Positions 21,577 through 29,115 of a stretch of 64,000 nucleotides of DNA are shown here, piece after piece (position 1 is the stretch's first letter; every line of letters begins with the position of its first letter). The stretch spans positions 327,050-391,049 of the forward strand of contig JAFEDK010000008.1 in assembly GCA_018241665.1 (NCBI GenBank), in the 5' to 3' direction. Both the position numbers and the translations under genes were made by a program. The DNA is from Pseudomonadota bacterium (GTDB taxonomy: Bacteria > Pseudomonadota > Gammaproteobacteria > Burkholderiales > Rhodocyclaceae). The notes under the pieces were generated by a model. That model was not told the DNA's origin, made no database searches, and worked only from the letters and a program-made list of their open reading frames with translations.

Positions 21577-21633
21577 GGCCCCGTCAGGGACGATCGGTGA
21601 TGAAACCCGGTCGGGTGCCCGGCGACGCAAAGC

Positions 21634-21639
21634 TATAAT
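21634..21639 (+). promoter_or_regulatory. Consensus -10 box upstream of the Mth938-like gene
   Basis: A perfect TATAAT occurs about 77 bases before the gene, in the gap divergent from alaA. No matching -35 was found at 16-18 bp, so it is a candidate only. Confidence 0.4.
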
Positions 21640-21715
21640 GTTACCCAAGCCACCCGGACCGGGCAAATCCGCGTCCAATCAATCAGTAAGAGTGCCCAAC
21701 GCAGAGAAGCCGCCC

Positions 21716-22093
21716 ATGAAACTCCACCTCGACAAAAGCGAGCAGTACCACACCATCGCCCGCTACGACGCCCGCCACGTGATGGTTTCCGATGCACGCT
21801 ATGAATCCAGCGTGATCGTGATGCCCGAGCGCATCGAGGCCGACTGGCATGCCGGCGGTTTCGACACCCTCGACGAAGCCGCCTTCCAGCGGCTGGCAGC
21901 ACTGGGCTGCGAGATCCTGATCCTCGGCACCGGCATGAAGCAGCGCTTTCCACAACCGCGCCTGATGCGCGCGCTGATCGAGGCCCGCATCGGTCTGGAA
22001 GTGATGGATCTGGGGTCGGCGTGCCGCACCTACAACATCCTGGTAGCTGAACATCGTAACGTGGCCGCGGCGCTTCTGTTCGATCCGGAGTGA
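21716..22093 (+). CDS. Mth938-like (DUF498) domain protein
   Basis: A 125-residue protein of the Mth938/NDUFAF3 fold, opening MKLHLDKSEQYHTIARYDAR. Conserved stretches are ESSVIVMPERIEADWHAGG, EILILGTGMKQRFP and EVMDLGSACRTYNIL. The eukaryotic relative is a complex I assembly factor; in bacteria the role is not established. I chose the ATG at 21716. The longer open frame upstream crosses the promoter region and alaA. It has no signal peptide, so it is expected to be cytoplasmic. Confidence 0.88.
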   Translation: MKLHLDKSEQYHTIARYDARHVMVSDARYESSVIVMPERIEADWHAGGFDTLDEAAFQRLAALGCEILILGTGMKQRFPQPRLMRALIEARIGLEVMDLGSACRTYNILVAEHRNVAAALLFDPE

Positions 22094-22177
22094 ATACCCT
22101 TCATATGCCTGGATGCATTGCCAGGCCTGCATCTTGGGATTAGGCTGACGCCGGAATAGCCAATTTCCGGAGAAACC

Positions 22178-22633
22178 ATGCTCGATCAGGCCGCACCCGA
22201 TTTCAGCCTGCCTGCCACCGGCGGGCAGACGCTCACCCTTTCAGCGTTGAAGGGCAGCAAGGTGGTGCTGTATTTCTACCCGAAGGACAGCACCCCCGGC
22301 TGCACCACCGAGAGCCAGCAGTTCCGCGACCTGCATCCCGAGTTCCTGGCCGCCGGCACCGTCGTGCTGGGACTCTCGCGGGACGGCCTCAAGTCCCACG
22401 ACAACTTCCGCGCCAAGCAGGCCCTCCCTTTCGACCTGGTCTCCGACCCGGACGAGACCGCCTGTACGCTGTTCGGCGTCATGAAACTGAAAAACATGTA
22501 TGGGAAACAGGTGCGGGGGATCGAACGCAGCACTTTCGTCATCGACGCCGACGGTGTGCTGCGCCGCGAATGGCGCGGTGTCAAGGTCCCCGGCCACGCC
22601 CAGGAGGTGCTCGACTACGTGAAAACCTTGTAA
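22178..22633 (+). CDS. bcp: Peroxiredoxin of the PrxQ/Bcp family
   Basis: A thiol peroxidase reducing hydrogen and organic peroxides. The 151-residue protein has the thioredoxin-fold start APDFSLPATGGQTLTLS. The peroxidatic cysteine is Cys42 in FYPKDSTPGCTTES, with Thr and Arg partners (STPGCT; RSTF). The resolving cysteine usually five residues later (CxxxxC) is absent; Ser/Gln occupy that stretch. The only other cysteine is Cys96 (DETACTLFG). It may be a one-Cys enzyme or use the distal cysteine. A good Shine-Dalgarno (CCGGAGAAACC) precedes the ATG. Confidence 0.94.
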   Translation: MLDQAAPDFSLPATGGQTLTLSALKGSKVVLYFYPKDSTPGCTTESQQFRDLHPEFLAAGTVVLGLSRDGLKSHDNFRAKQALPFDLVSDPDETACTLFGVMKLKNMYGKQVRGIERSTFVIDADGVLRREWRGVKVPGHAQEVLDYVKTL

Positions 22634-22682
22634 GGCAGGATTGCTCCATCCCCCTTCCACGACCGACGAGAAGACCGACATC

Positions 22683-24101
22683 ATGGCTACCCGACGCCCT
22701 GCGAAGTCCAAGACCCCAGCGACCAAACTTTTCGTCCTCGATACCAACGTGCTGATGCACGACCCGACGAGCCTGTATCGCTTCGAGGAACACGACATCT
22801 TCGTGCCGATGATGACCCTTGAGGAGCTCGACTCCAACAAGAAGGGCATGTCGGAAGTGGCCCGCAACGCACGCCAGGCCAGCCGCACCCTCGATGACAT
22901 CGTACAGAGCAGCCCTGAGGGTATTGAAGCGGGCATCGGCCTGCTCGGCCCCTCCAGCGAGCTGGCCAGCGGCCGCCTGTTCCTGCAGACCGAGGCGATC
23001 AACAGCCAGCTCCCGGCCGCCTTGCCCACCGCCAAGGGTGACAACCAGATCCTGGCGGTGGTGATGTACCTGTTCGAGAAGTTCGACCGCAAGCGCTCGG
23101 TGATCCTCGTCTCGAAGGACATCAACATGCGCATCAAGGCCCGCGCGCTGGGCCTGGAAGCGCAGGACTACTTCAACGACAAGGTCCTCGAAGACACCGA
23201 CCTGCTGTACACCGGCACCAAGGAGATCGACGCCGCCTTCTGGGACGCCAACGGCAAGGACATGGAGTCGTGGAAGCAGGAAAGCCGGACCTACTACAAG
23301 ATCAAGGGCCCGGACGCACCGGACATGCTGGTCAACGAGTTCGTCTACCAGGAGGGCGAGCAGCCGCTGCAGGCCTGGGTCAAGGACAAGGCCGGCAAGA
23401 CCGTCACCCTTGAGACGCTCATCGACTACTCCCACCAGAAGAACAACGTGTGGGGCATCACCGCCCGCAACCGGGAACAGAATTTCGCCCTCAACCTGCT
23501 GATGAACCCGGAGATCGACTTCGTCACCCTGCTCGGCCAGGCCGGCACCGGCAAGACGCTGCTGACGCTGGCCGCCAGCCTGACCCAGGTGCTGGAGACC
23601 AAGCGCTACTCGGAGATCATCATGACCCGCGTCACCGTGCCGGTGGGCGAGGACATCGGCTTCCTGCCAGGTACCGAGGAAGAGAAGATGGCCCCGTGGA
23701 TGGGCGCACTGGAAGACAACCTGGACGTGCTCAACGGCACTACCGGCGAGGGCGGCGAATGGGGCCGTGCAGCCACCCGCGACCTGATCCGCAGCCGCAT
23801 CAAGATCAAATCGCTGAACTTCATGCGCGGGCGCACCTTCATCAACAAGTTCCTGATCATCGACGAGGCGCAGAACCTGACGCCGAAGCAGATGAAGACC
23901 CTGATCACCCGTGCCGGCCCCGGCACCAAGGTGGTGTGCCTGGGCAACATCGCGCAGATCGACACGCCCTACCTCACCGAGGGCTCGTCGGGCCTGACCT
24001 ACGTGGTGGACCGCTTCAAGGGCTGGCCGCACTCCGGCCACATCACGCTGCAGCGTGGCGAGCGCTCGCGGCTTGCAGACCACGCGGCGGAAGTCCTATA
24101 A
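22683..24101 (+). CDS. PIN-domain plus PhoH-type ATPase
   Basis: A two-domain protein resembling PhoH2/YlaK, thought to act as an RNase/RNA helicase. From the ATG at 22683 it is 472 residues. An N-terminal PIN nuclease domain (FVLDTNVLMHDP; acidic EELDSNKKG) is followed by a PhoH P-loop ATPase. The ATPase has Walker A GQAGTGKTLL, Walker B FLIIDEAQN and the sensor-like stretch GNIAQIDTPYL. The frame begins 14 codons upstream without a better start. It follows the peroxiredoxin by 49 bases and could share its transcript. Confidence 0.93.
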   Translation: MATRRPAKSKTPATKLFVLDTNVLMHDPTSLYRFEEHDIFVPMMTLEELDSNKKGMSEVARNARQASRTLDDIVQSSPEGIEAGIGLLGPSSELASGRLFLQTEAINSQLPAALPTAKGDNQILAVVMYLFEKFDRKRSVILVSKDINMRIKARALGLEAQDYFNDKVLEDTDLLYTGTKEIDAAFWDANGKDMESWKQESRTYYKIKGPDAPDMLVNEFVYQEGEQPLQAWVKDKAGKTVTLETLIDYSHQKNNVWGITARNREQNFALNLLMNPEIDFVTLLGQAGTGKTLLTLAASLTQVLETKRYSEIIMTRVTVPVGEDIGFLPGTEEEKMAPWMGALEDNLDVLNGTTGEGGEWGRAATRDLIRSRIKIKSLNFMRGRTFINKFLIIDEAQNLTPKQMKTLITRAGPGTKVVCLGNIAQIDTPYLTEGSSGLTYVVDRFKGWPHSGHITLQRGERSRLADHAAEVL

Positions 24102-24112
24102 GTACGCTGCAC

Positions 24113-24164
24113 GCGGGATGGGCTGCTTGCTCTGGCCCATTCCGCGACGCCCCTCCGGGGCTTT
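24113..24164 (+). terminator. Tandem hairpins after the PhoH gene
   Basis: An 11-bp near-perfect stem (GCGGGATGGGC / GCCCATTCCGC, one G-T pair) is followed closely by GCCCC-TCC-GGGGC and TTT. The T tract is short, so this could be a weak terminator or only an mRNA-stabilising structure. Confidence 0.35.
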
Positions 24165-24205
24165 CACAACAATAACGCGGACCCGGCCACCGGGAGAAAA
24201 ATCCG

Positions 24206-24958
24206 ATGAACGAGACAATCCAAGACATTTCGCCCACGCCCCGCCTGACGGGCATCACGGTTCTCGCCGCGGAGGACGACGAGATCAACCAGATCGTGCT
24301 GGACGACGTCCTGCGCTACGAGGGAGCCCGCGTCGAAATCGTCGATAACGGCCGCGCGGCCGTCGAACGCGTCACCACAGCGGGCCCCGCCGCCTTTCAA
24401 CTGGTACTGATGGACATTCAGATGCCGGAGATGAACGGCTACGAAGCCGCACGGCTCATCCATGCCCAAGCGCCGGATCTGCCCATCATCGGCCAGACGG
24501 CCAATTCGGGTGCCGAGGAGCAGGCCCGCTGCCGGGCCTCCGGAATGGCAACCCAGATCAGCAAGCCCATCGACCCGGAAGCCCTGGTCGAGCTGATCCG
24601 CCAATACACAGTGGAACGCCAGGACGGAACCATAGACTGGAAAGCGCTGGAGGCGCGTTTTCCCGGAAAGGCCGATTTCATCCGCCGCCTGCTCGGCGTG
24701 TTCATCCAGAGCCAGACGCCAACCGTCGCCACCCTGAGGGCAGCGGCCAACGCTGGCGACATTGGCGCCATCGCCCCCATCGCCCATCCGCTGAAGAGCT
24801 CGTCCGGCAACATCATGGCCAACGGGCTGATGGCCCTGGCCCTGCGTACCGAGCAGGCGTCCCGCCAATCCCAACCCGAAGCCCTGTCCCTCGCCGAAGA
24901 ACTGGCGACCGCCCTGGAAGCGACGCTGGCTGAAGTTGCCCGCCGCCTGGAGTCCTGA
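24206..24958 (+). CDS. Orphan response regulator with receiver and HPt domains
   Basis: A 250-residue two-domain phosphorelay protein with no output or kinase domain. The receiver (about 16-130) has the acidic pair EDD near 23-25, phospho-acceptor Asp70 in LVLMDIQMPEMNG, Thr98 and Lys120 (SKP). The histidine phosphotransfer domain (about 150-245) has His194 in IAHPLKSSSGN, matching the HxLKxSS pattern. It would shuttle phosphate between unknown partners. No histidine kinase is nearby. A GGGAG ribosome-binding site precedes the ATG. REC-HPt fusions usually work with hybrid kinases; the partner cannot be inferred from this window. Confidence 0.9.
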   Translation: MNETIQDISPTPRLTGITVLAAEDDEINQIVLDDVLRYEGARVEIVDNGRAAVERVTTAGPAAFQLVLMDIQMPEMNGYEAARLIHAQAPDLPIIGQTANSGAEEQARCRASGMATQISKPIDPEALVELIRQYTVERQDGTIDWKALEARFPGKADFIRRLLGVFIQSQTPTVATLRAAANAGDIGAIAPIAHPLKSSSGNIMANGLMALALRTEQASRQSQPEALSLAEELATALEATLAEVARRLES

Positions 24959-24974
24959 CGCGATCGCCCCCCTA

Positions 24975-25035
24975 GGGGCGAATTCATTCGCCCTCCTATG
25001 ACTCCACGCAGCCCGCGGGCGAATGAATTCGCCCC
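24975..25035. repeat. REPIN-like palindromic doublet, copy 1
   Basis: Two arms (24975-24993 and 25017-25035) are inverted copies of each other. Each arm is itself a palindrome (GGGCGAAT-TC-ATTCGCCC). The spacer is about 23 bases. It lies between two convergent genes, and its right edge contains the last base of the mnmH stop codon. The same element recurs at 27206-27268. It resembles REP doublets of proteobacteria. Confidence 0.85.
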
Positions 25036-26096
25036 TACGGGTTGGACTTCTCCTGCAGTTTCCCGGCAACCCCCTCCAAGGTCACTGCATCCAGCGCCTC
25101 GACGAACAGCGTACGGGCCTGATCCGCGCGTCGATACAGCCCCGCGCCACCGCGTCGATAGGCTGGGTCGTAGTGCTCGACAACCAGCCGATCGGCCAGG
25201 TGCCGCCAGTCGCCGGCATCCACCATGGCTTGCCATTCGGCCACCTTCTGGTGTCCGTGCTGGCTGGCCAGGCGGGACAGCTTGGCGTTGAAATCCCCGG
25301 GGTCGGCAATCAGGCCGGTGTAACGCTCAAGCAGGTGATCCACCCGCGCCGCCAGCGAAGTCTCCACGCGCACGCAATCGCCATCCCGCAGACGCTCGAA
25401 CAGCTCCCCTGGAACATGCAGGCGGCCAACCCGCCTGCTTTCCGATTCGGCCCACACCGGCCGCGCCGGATCGAAGGTCCGCAGCCTCTCCCACAGGGCC
25501 GTCTCAAAGGCCTTCTGGCCCGGCTGCTCGCTATTCGGCTCGCTGCCGAGCACCGAGCCCTTGTGGTTGGCCAAGGCCTCCAGATCGAGAACCTGCTCCC
25601 CCTTCGCCGCCAGCGCCTCCAGCAATGCCGTCTTGCCGCTGCCCGTCGGACCGCACAGGATGCGGAACCCCAGCCGCTCGGGGAGACTCGTCAGATCTTC
25701 CAGCACGCGCAGGCGGAAACTCTTGTAGCCGCCGTCGAGGCGCCGGGCGGCCCAACCGACCTGCCCCAGCACCAGCGTCATCGCGCCGCTGCGCTGACCA
25801 CCGCGCCAGCAGTAAATCAGAGGTTTCCAGCCCTTCGGCTTATTGAGAAAATACGTCTCGATGTGCCGCGCAATGTTGCGCGACACCAGTGCCGCCCCCA
25901 CCTTGCGCGCCTCAAAGGGCGAAACCTGCTTGTAGAGCGTACCGACACGGATCCGCTCCTCGTCATCCAGAACCGGGCAGTTGATCGCCCCGGGGATATG
26001 GTCTTCGGCGTATTCGGCCGGCGAGCGGACATCGATGATCTCGTCGAACTCTTCGAGTCGATCGAGGCTGGCGGAAAATGGGGTGGGATGGGACAC
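25035..26096 (-). CDS. mnmH: tRNA 2-selenouridine synthase
   Basis: MnmH (SelU/YbbB) replaces sulfur by selenium at the wobble 2-thiouridine of some tRNAs, using selenophosphate. The 353-residue protein has an N-terminal rhodanese domain (EIIDVRSPAEYAEDHIPGA) with the active Cys97 in LIYCWRGGQRSG. It continues with a P-loop domain (CGPTGSGKT) and the family's C-terminal YRR region. The start codon is GTG with no clear Shine-Dalgarno. It is divergent from selD with only 32 bases between the two starts, so the enzyme and its donor are paired. The stop codon touches a palindromic repeat. Confidence 0.95.
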   Translation of the reverse strand: MSHPTPFSASLDRLEEFDEIIDVRSPAEYAEDHIPGAINCPVLDDEERIRVGTLYKQVSPFEARKVGAALVSRNIARHIETYFLNKPKGWKPLIYCWRGGQRSGAMTLVLGQVGWAARRLDGGYKSFRLRVLEDLTSLPERLGFRILCGPTGSGKTALLEALAAKGEQVLDLEALANHKGSVLGSEPNSEQPGQKAFETALWERLRTFDPARPVWAESESRRVGRLHVPGELFERLRDGDCVRVETSLAARVDHLLERYTGLIADPGDFNAKLSRLASQHGHQKVAEWQAMVDAGDWRHLADRLVVEHYDPAYRRGGAGLYRRADQARTLFVEALDAVTLEGVAGKLQEKSNP

Positions 26097-26128
26097 GTTG
26101 GAAATACTGGAAAAGACAGGAAACAGAG

Positions 26129-27178
26129 ATGACCGAAGCCCCCCTGCGACTCACCGAATTGTCTCACGGCGGCGGATGCGGCTGCAAAATCGCACCCGCC
26201 GTGCTGAGCGAGATGCTCGCCCACATGCCGGCCGCCCAGCCCTTTGCCAACCTGCTGGTCGGCACCGAGACAGCTGACGACGCTGCGGTATGGCGCCTCA
26301 ACGACGAGCAGGCCTTGATCGCCACTACCGACTTCTTCATGCCGATCGTGGACGACCCCTACGACTTCGGGCGTATTGCCGCCACCAACGCGCTGTCGGA
26401 CGTCTACGCGATGGGCGGCACACCGATCATGGCGCTGGCCATTGTCGGCATGCCGGTAAACAAACTGCCGCTGGCCGCCATCGGACGCATCCTCGAAGGC
26501 GGTGCTGCGGTCTGCGCGGACGCCGGCATTCCCGTCGCGGGCGGCCACAGCATCGACTCGCCGGAACCGATCTACGGCCTTGTCGCCCTCGGCATCGCGC
26601 ACCCGGATGTGATCAAGCGCAACCGTGACGCCCGCGAGGGCGACGTGCTGATCCTCGGCAAGCCCCTCGGCGTCGGCATCCTCGGCTCGGCGATGAAGAA
26701 GGGCGTGCTCGATGCCGACGGCTACGCGCAGATGGTCGCCACCACCACCCGCCTCAACAAGGTCGGTCCGGCACTGGCCAAGCAGCCCGGCGTGCACGCA
26801 CTGACCGACGTCACCGGCTTCGGCCTGCTCGGCCATCTGCTGGAGGTCTGCCGCGGCGCCGGCCTGGGCGCGACAGTGGAAGCCGGCGCCCTGCCCGTCA
26901 TGCCTGCGGCAGTCCCGTTCGCAAAGCAAGGCATCGGCCCCGGCGCGATCGCCCGCAACCTGGCGAGCTGTGGCGACGATGTGCAGTTCGCCGACGGCGT
27001 GGAGGAATGGCAGCGCAGCGTGATGGCCGATGCACAGACCAGTGGCGGGCTGCTGGTAGCCTGCGCACCGGACAGCGTCGATACGGTGCTCGCGACCTTC
27101 CGTGACGGCGGCTTCGCCGAAGCGGCGGTCATTGGCCACATGCATGCCGGCGCCACGAAGGTTCAAGTCGCGAAATAA
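26129..27178 (+). CDS. selD: Selenophosphate synthetase (selenide, water dikinase)
   Basis: SelD makes selenophosphate from selenide and ATP. From the ATG at 26129 it is 349 residues, opening MTEAPLRLTELSHGGGCGCK. The active-site GGGCGCK has Cys (not selenocysteine) and the essential Lys. PurM-like ATP-binding motifs are NALSDVYAMGG and VAGGHSIDS. AGGA precedes the start. The frame extends 17 codons upstream into the shared gap, which is not favoured. With mnmH next door and no selA/selB in the window, tRNA selenation is the nearest obvious use. Confidence 0.97.
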   Translation: MTEAPLRLTELSHGGGCGCKIAPAVLSEMLAHMPAAQPFANLLVGTETADDAAVWRLNDEQALIATTDFFMPIVDDPYDFGRIAATNALSDVYAMGGTPIMALAIVGMPVNKLPLAAIGRILEGGAAVCADAGIPVAGGHSIDSPEPIYGLVALGIAHPDVIKRNRDAREGDVLILGKPLGVGILGSAMKKGVLDADGYAQMVATTTRLNKVGPALAKQPGVHALTDVTGFGLLGHLLEVCRGAGLGATVEAGALPVMPAAVPFAKQGIGPGAIARNLASCGDDVQFADGVEEWQRSVMADAQTSGGLLVACAPDSVDTVLATFRDGGFAEAAVIGHMHAGATKVQVAK

Positions 27179-27205
27179 GCAGCGCCCTGTGGGGGCTATG
27201 CCCGT

Positions 27206-27268
27206 GGGGGCGAATTCAATCGCCCATGCGGCAACAATCAAGCTCTGCGGGCGAATGAATTCGCCCCC
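27206..27268. repeat. REPIN-like palindromic doublet, copy 2
   Basis: This is the same element as at 24975: arms 27206-27225 and 27249-27268, inverted to each other with a 23-base spacer. The left arm has one change (CAATCGCC instead of CATTCGCC), so that arm's palindrome is imperfect while the right arm is intact. It sits 27 bases after the selD stop in another convergent gap. Confidence 0.85.
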
Positions 27269-27315
27269 ACTGGCAGGATCGTTCACCGTCGGCTCGCCCA
27301 GAGCACGCCAGACGC

Positions 27316-27362
27316 AAAAAAACCAACACCGCATTCCGCGGGGAGAGGGACGCGGAATGCGG
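27316..27362 (-). terminator. Candidate terminator of the CoA-transferase gene
   Basis: A 12-bp perfect stem (CCGCATTCCGCG / CGCGGAATGCGG, 10-nt loop) is followed on the minus strand by a 6-nt spacer and T7. The offset T tract makes it imperfect. A second GC-only hairpin (27439-27461) lies immediately after the gene stop. The rest of the 27179-27478 gap holds only the repeat copy described separately; I see no gene. Confidence 0.5.
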
Positions 27363-27478
27363 GCTGGCCTTGGGGGAGATGCAGGCGGTACTACCTGGAC
27401 TTCGGATCGAAGGGCATTATCGACGGCCGAAGGAGCCGGGAGCGCGGCCTGCGCGCGCTCCGGTTTGGGGTAAGACGA

Positions 27479-28993
27479 TCAGGCGAAAGCCGGCTCCGGC
27501 TGCTTGTCGAGCATCGAACCGCTCTGCTCGTAGCGCAGGTGCCAGGCAAAGGCTTCCTGCAGCAGGTGCGGGGTGTGGCCACCGCGCTTGGTGGCGCGCA
27601 GGAAGTAGTCGCGCAGCGCGTCGCGGTACAGCGGGTCGGTGCAGTTGTCGATGACCTGGCGGGCCCGCTCGCGGGGCGCCAGGCCGCGCAGGTCGGCCAG
27701 GCCGTGCTCGGTGACGATGATGTCGGTGTCGTGCTCGGTGTGGTCCACGTGGGACACCATCGGCACGATGCTGGAGATCTTGCCGTCCTTGGCGATGGAC
27801 TTGGTGACGAACACCGACAGGTGCGCGTTGCGGGCAAAGTCGCCGGAGCCGCCGATGCCATTCATCATGTGCGTGCCGCCCACGTGGGTGGAGTTCACGT
27901 TGCCGTAGATGTCGCACTCCAGCGCCGTGTTGATGGTGATCAGGCCCAGGCGGCGGATGACTTCCGGATGGTTGCTGATCTCCTGCGGACGCAGCACCAG
28001 GCGCTGCTTGTAGCGCTCGATGTCGCCCAGCACGCGCTCGTAGGCACCCTTCGACAGCGTGATGCTGGACGCCGACGCAAAGGTCAGGCGGCCGTCGTCG
28101 AGGAGTTCGACGGTGCTGTCCTGCAGCACTTCGGAGTACATCTTGAGATCACGGAACGGGGAGTCCAGCATGCCGTGCAGCACCGCGTTGGCGATGGTGC
28201 CGATACCGGCCTGCAGCGGTTGCAGGGACGGCGACAGGCGGCCGGCCTTTACCTCGTGGTACAGGAACTCGTTCAGGTGGCCGGCGATGGCATTGGTTTC
28301 GTTGTCCGGCGGCAGCACGTTGGACGGGCTGTCGGCCTTCTCGGTCAGCACGATGGCGACGATCTTCTCGGGATCGACCGGGATGTACGGCAGGCCAATG
28401 CGCTGCTCCGGCGAGATCAGCGGGATCGGCAGGCGGTGCGGACGGTAGGTCGGGATGTAGATGTCGTGCAGGCCTTCGAGGCCTTCCGGCATCTTCACGT
28501 TGATCTCGACGATGATCTTCTTGGCCAGCACGGCAAAACTGGCGGAATTGCCCACCGAGGTGGTCGGCACGATGCCGCCGTTCTCGGTGATGGCGGTCGC
28601 CTCGACGACGGCGATGTCCACCGGCGCGATCTGGCCGGAGCGCAGTTGTTCGACGGTCTCGGACAGGTGCTGGTCGATGAAGGCGACCTCGCCGGCGTTG
28701 ATCTTGCGGCGCAGGGTCGGATCGGACTGGAAAGGAATGCGACGGGCGATGACGTTGGTTTCGGTCAGCACCTTGTCGATATCGTTGCCCAGGGACGCGC
28801 CGGTCATCAGGGTGATTTTCAGCGGCTCGCGGGTGGCGCGCTCGGCCAGCGCAAAGGGCACCGCCTTGCAGTCACCGGCGCGGGTGAAGCCGCTCATGCC
28901 GACGGTCATGCCGTCCTTGAACAACAGGGCGGCCTCTTCCGGCGACATGATGCGCTCTCGCAGGCGCTGCAGACGAATACGGTCCATGGACAT
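27479..28993 (-). CDS. Succinyl-CoA:acetate CoA-transferase / acetyl-CoA hydrolase family
   Basis: A 504-residue class I CoA-transferase of the Ach1/AarC/Cat1 group, moving CoA between succinyl-CoA and acetate or hydrolysing acetyl-CoA. Conserved features are the N-terminal GMTVGMSGFTRAGDCKAVP, the catalytic-glutamate region NTALECDIYGNVNSTHVGG and the glycine loop GIGGSGDFARNAHLSV. In organisms with AarC it can bypass succinyl-CoA synthetase or help acetate assimilation. It is transcribed divergently from a LysR regulator across a gap with two palindromes, so acetate- or acyl-CoA-responsive control is likely (inference). Confidence 0.93.
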   Translation of the reverse strand: MSMDRIRLQRLRERIMSPEEAALLFKDGMTVGMSGFTRAGDCKAVPFALAERATREPLKITLMTGASLGNDIDKVLTETNVIARRIPFQSDPTLRRKINAGEVAFIDQHLSETVEQLRSGQIAPVDIAVVEATAITENGGIVPTTSVGNSASFAVLAKKIIVEINVKMPEGLEGLHDIYIPTYRPHRLPIPLISPEQRIGLPYIPVDPEKIVAIVLTEKADSPSNVLPPDNETNAIAGHLNEFLYHEVKAGRLSPSLQPLQAGIGTIANAVLHGMLDSPFRDLKMYSEVLQDSTVELLDDGRLTFASASSITLSKGAYERVLGDIERYKQRLVLRPQEISNHPEVIRRLGLITINTALECDIYGNVNSTHVGGTHMMNGIGGSGDFARNAHLSVFVTKSIAKDGKISSIVPMVSHVDHTEHDTDIIVTEHGLADLRGLAPRERARQVIDNCTDPLYRDALRDYFLRATKRGGHTPHLLQEAFAWHLRYEQSGSMLDKQPEPAFA

Positions 28994-29052
28994 TTATTTC
29001 TCCGATCCTTCTAATCTTGTTGGGCTCGCCTCGACGGGCAAGTTCGCGTGGA

Positions 29053-29058
29053 AGTATA
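29053..29058 (-). promoter_or_regulatory. -10 box of the CoA-transferase gene
   Basis: TATACT on the minus strand, about 60 bases before the start codon. The -35 position has no consensus and is covered by the 17-bp palindrome at 29071-29087, as expected for an activator-dependent promoter. Confidence 0.5.
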
Positions 29059-29070
29059 GAAGTCCGAAAT

Positions 29071-29087
29071 AAGTCATTGGATGACTT
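29071..29087. promoter_or_regulatory. Palindromic operator candidate, site 1
   Basis: A perfect palindrome AAGTCAT-TGG-ATGACTT lies in the divergent gap between the CoA-transferase and lysR genes, overlapping the expected -35 of the former. The half-site AAGT recurs in site 2. Confidence 0.65.
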
Positions 29088-29092
29088 AAACT

Positions 29093-29105
29093 ACTTGAAA
29101 CAAGT
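29093..29105. promoter_or_regulatory. Palindromic operator candidate, site 2
   Basis: A second perfect palindrome, ACTTG-AAA-CAAGT, lies about two helical turns from site 1 (centre to centre 20 bp) and 10 bases before the lysR start. Paired recognition and activation sites of this spacing are usual for LysR-type regulators that also repress themselves. Confidence 0.6.
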
Positions 29106-29115
29106 CGTTTTTTTC

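Noticed and set aside
18913-21600. 895-codon open frame opposite hom and alaA
   Set aside because: It starts inside the terminator/hom end and spans two genuine genes on the other strand; no recognisable domain.
26180-26210. Possible selenocysteine codon in selD
   Set aside because: The active-site position is a normal Cys codon (GGGCGCK), with no in-frame TGA.
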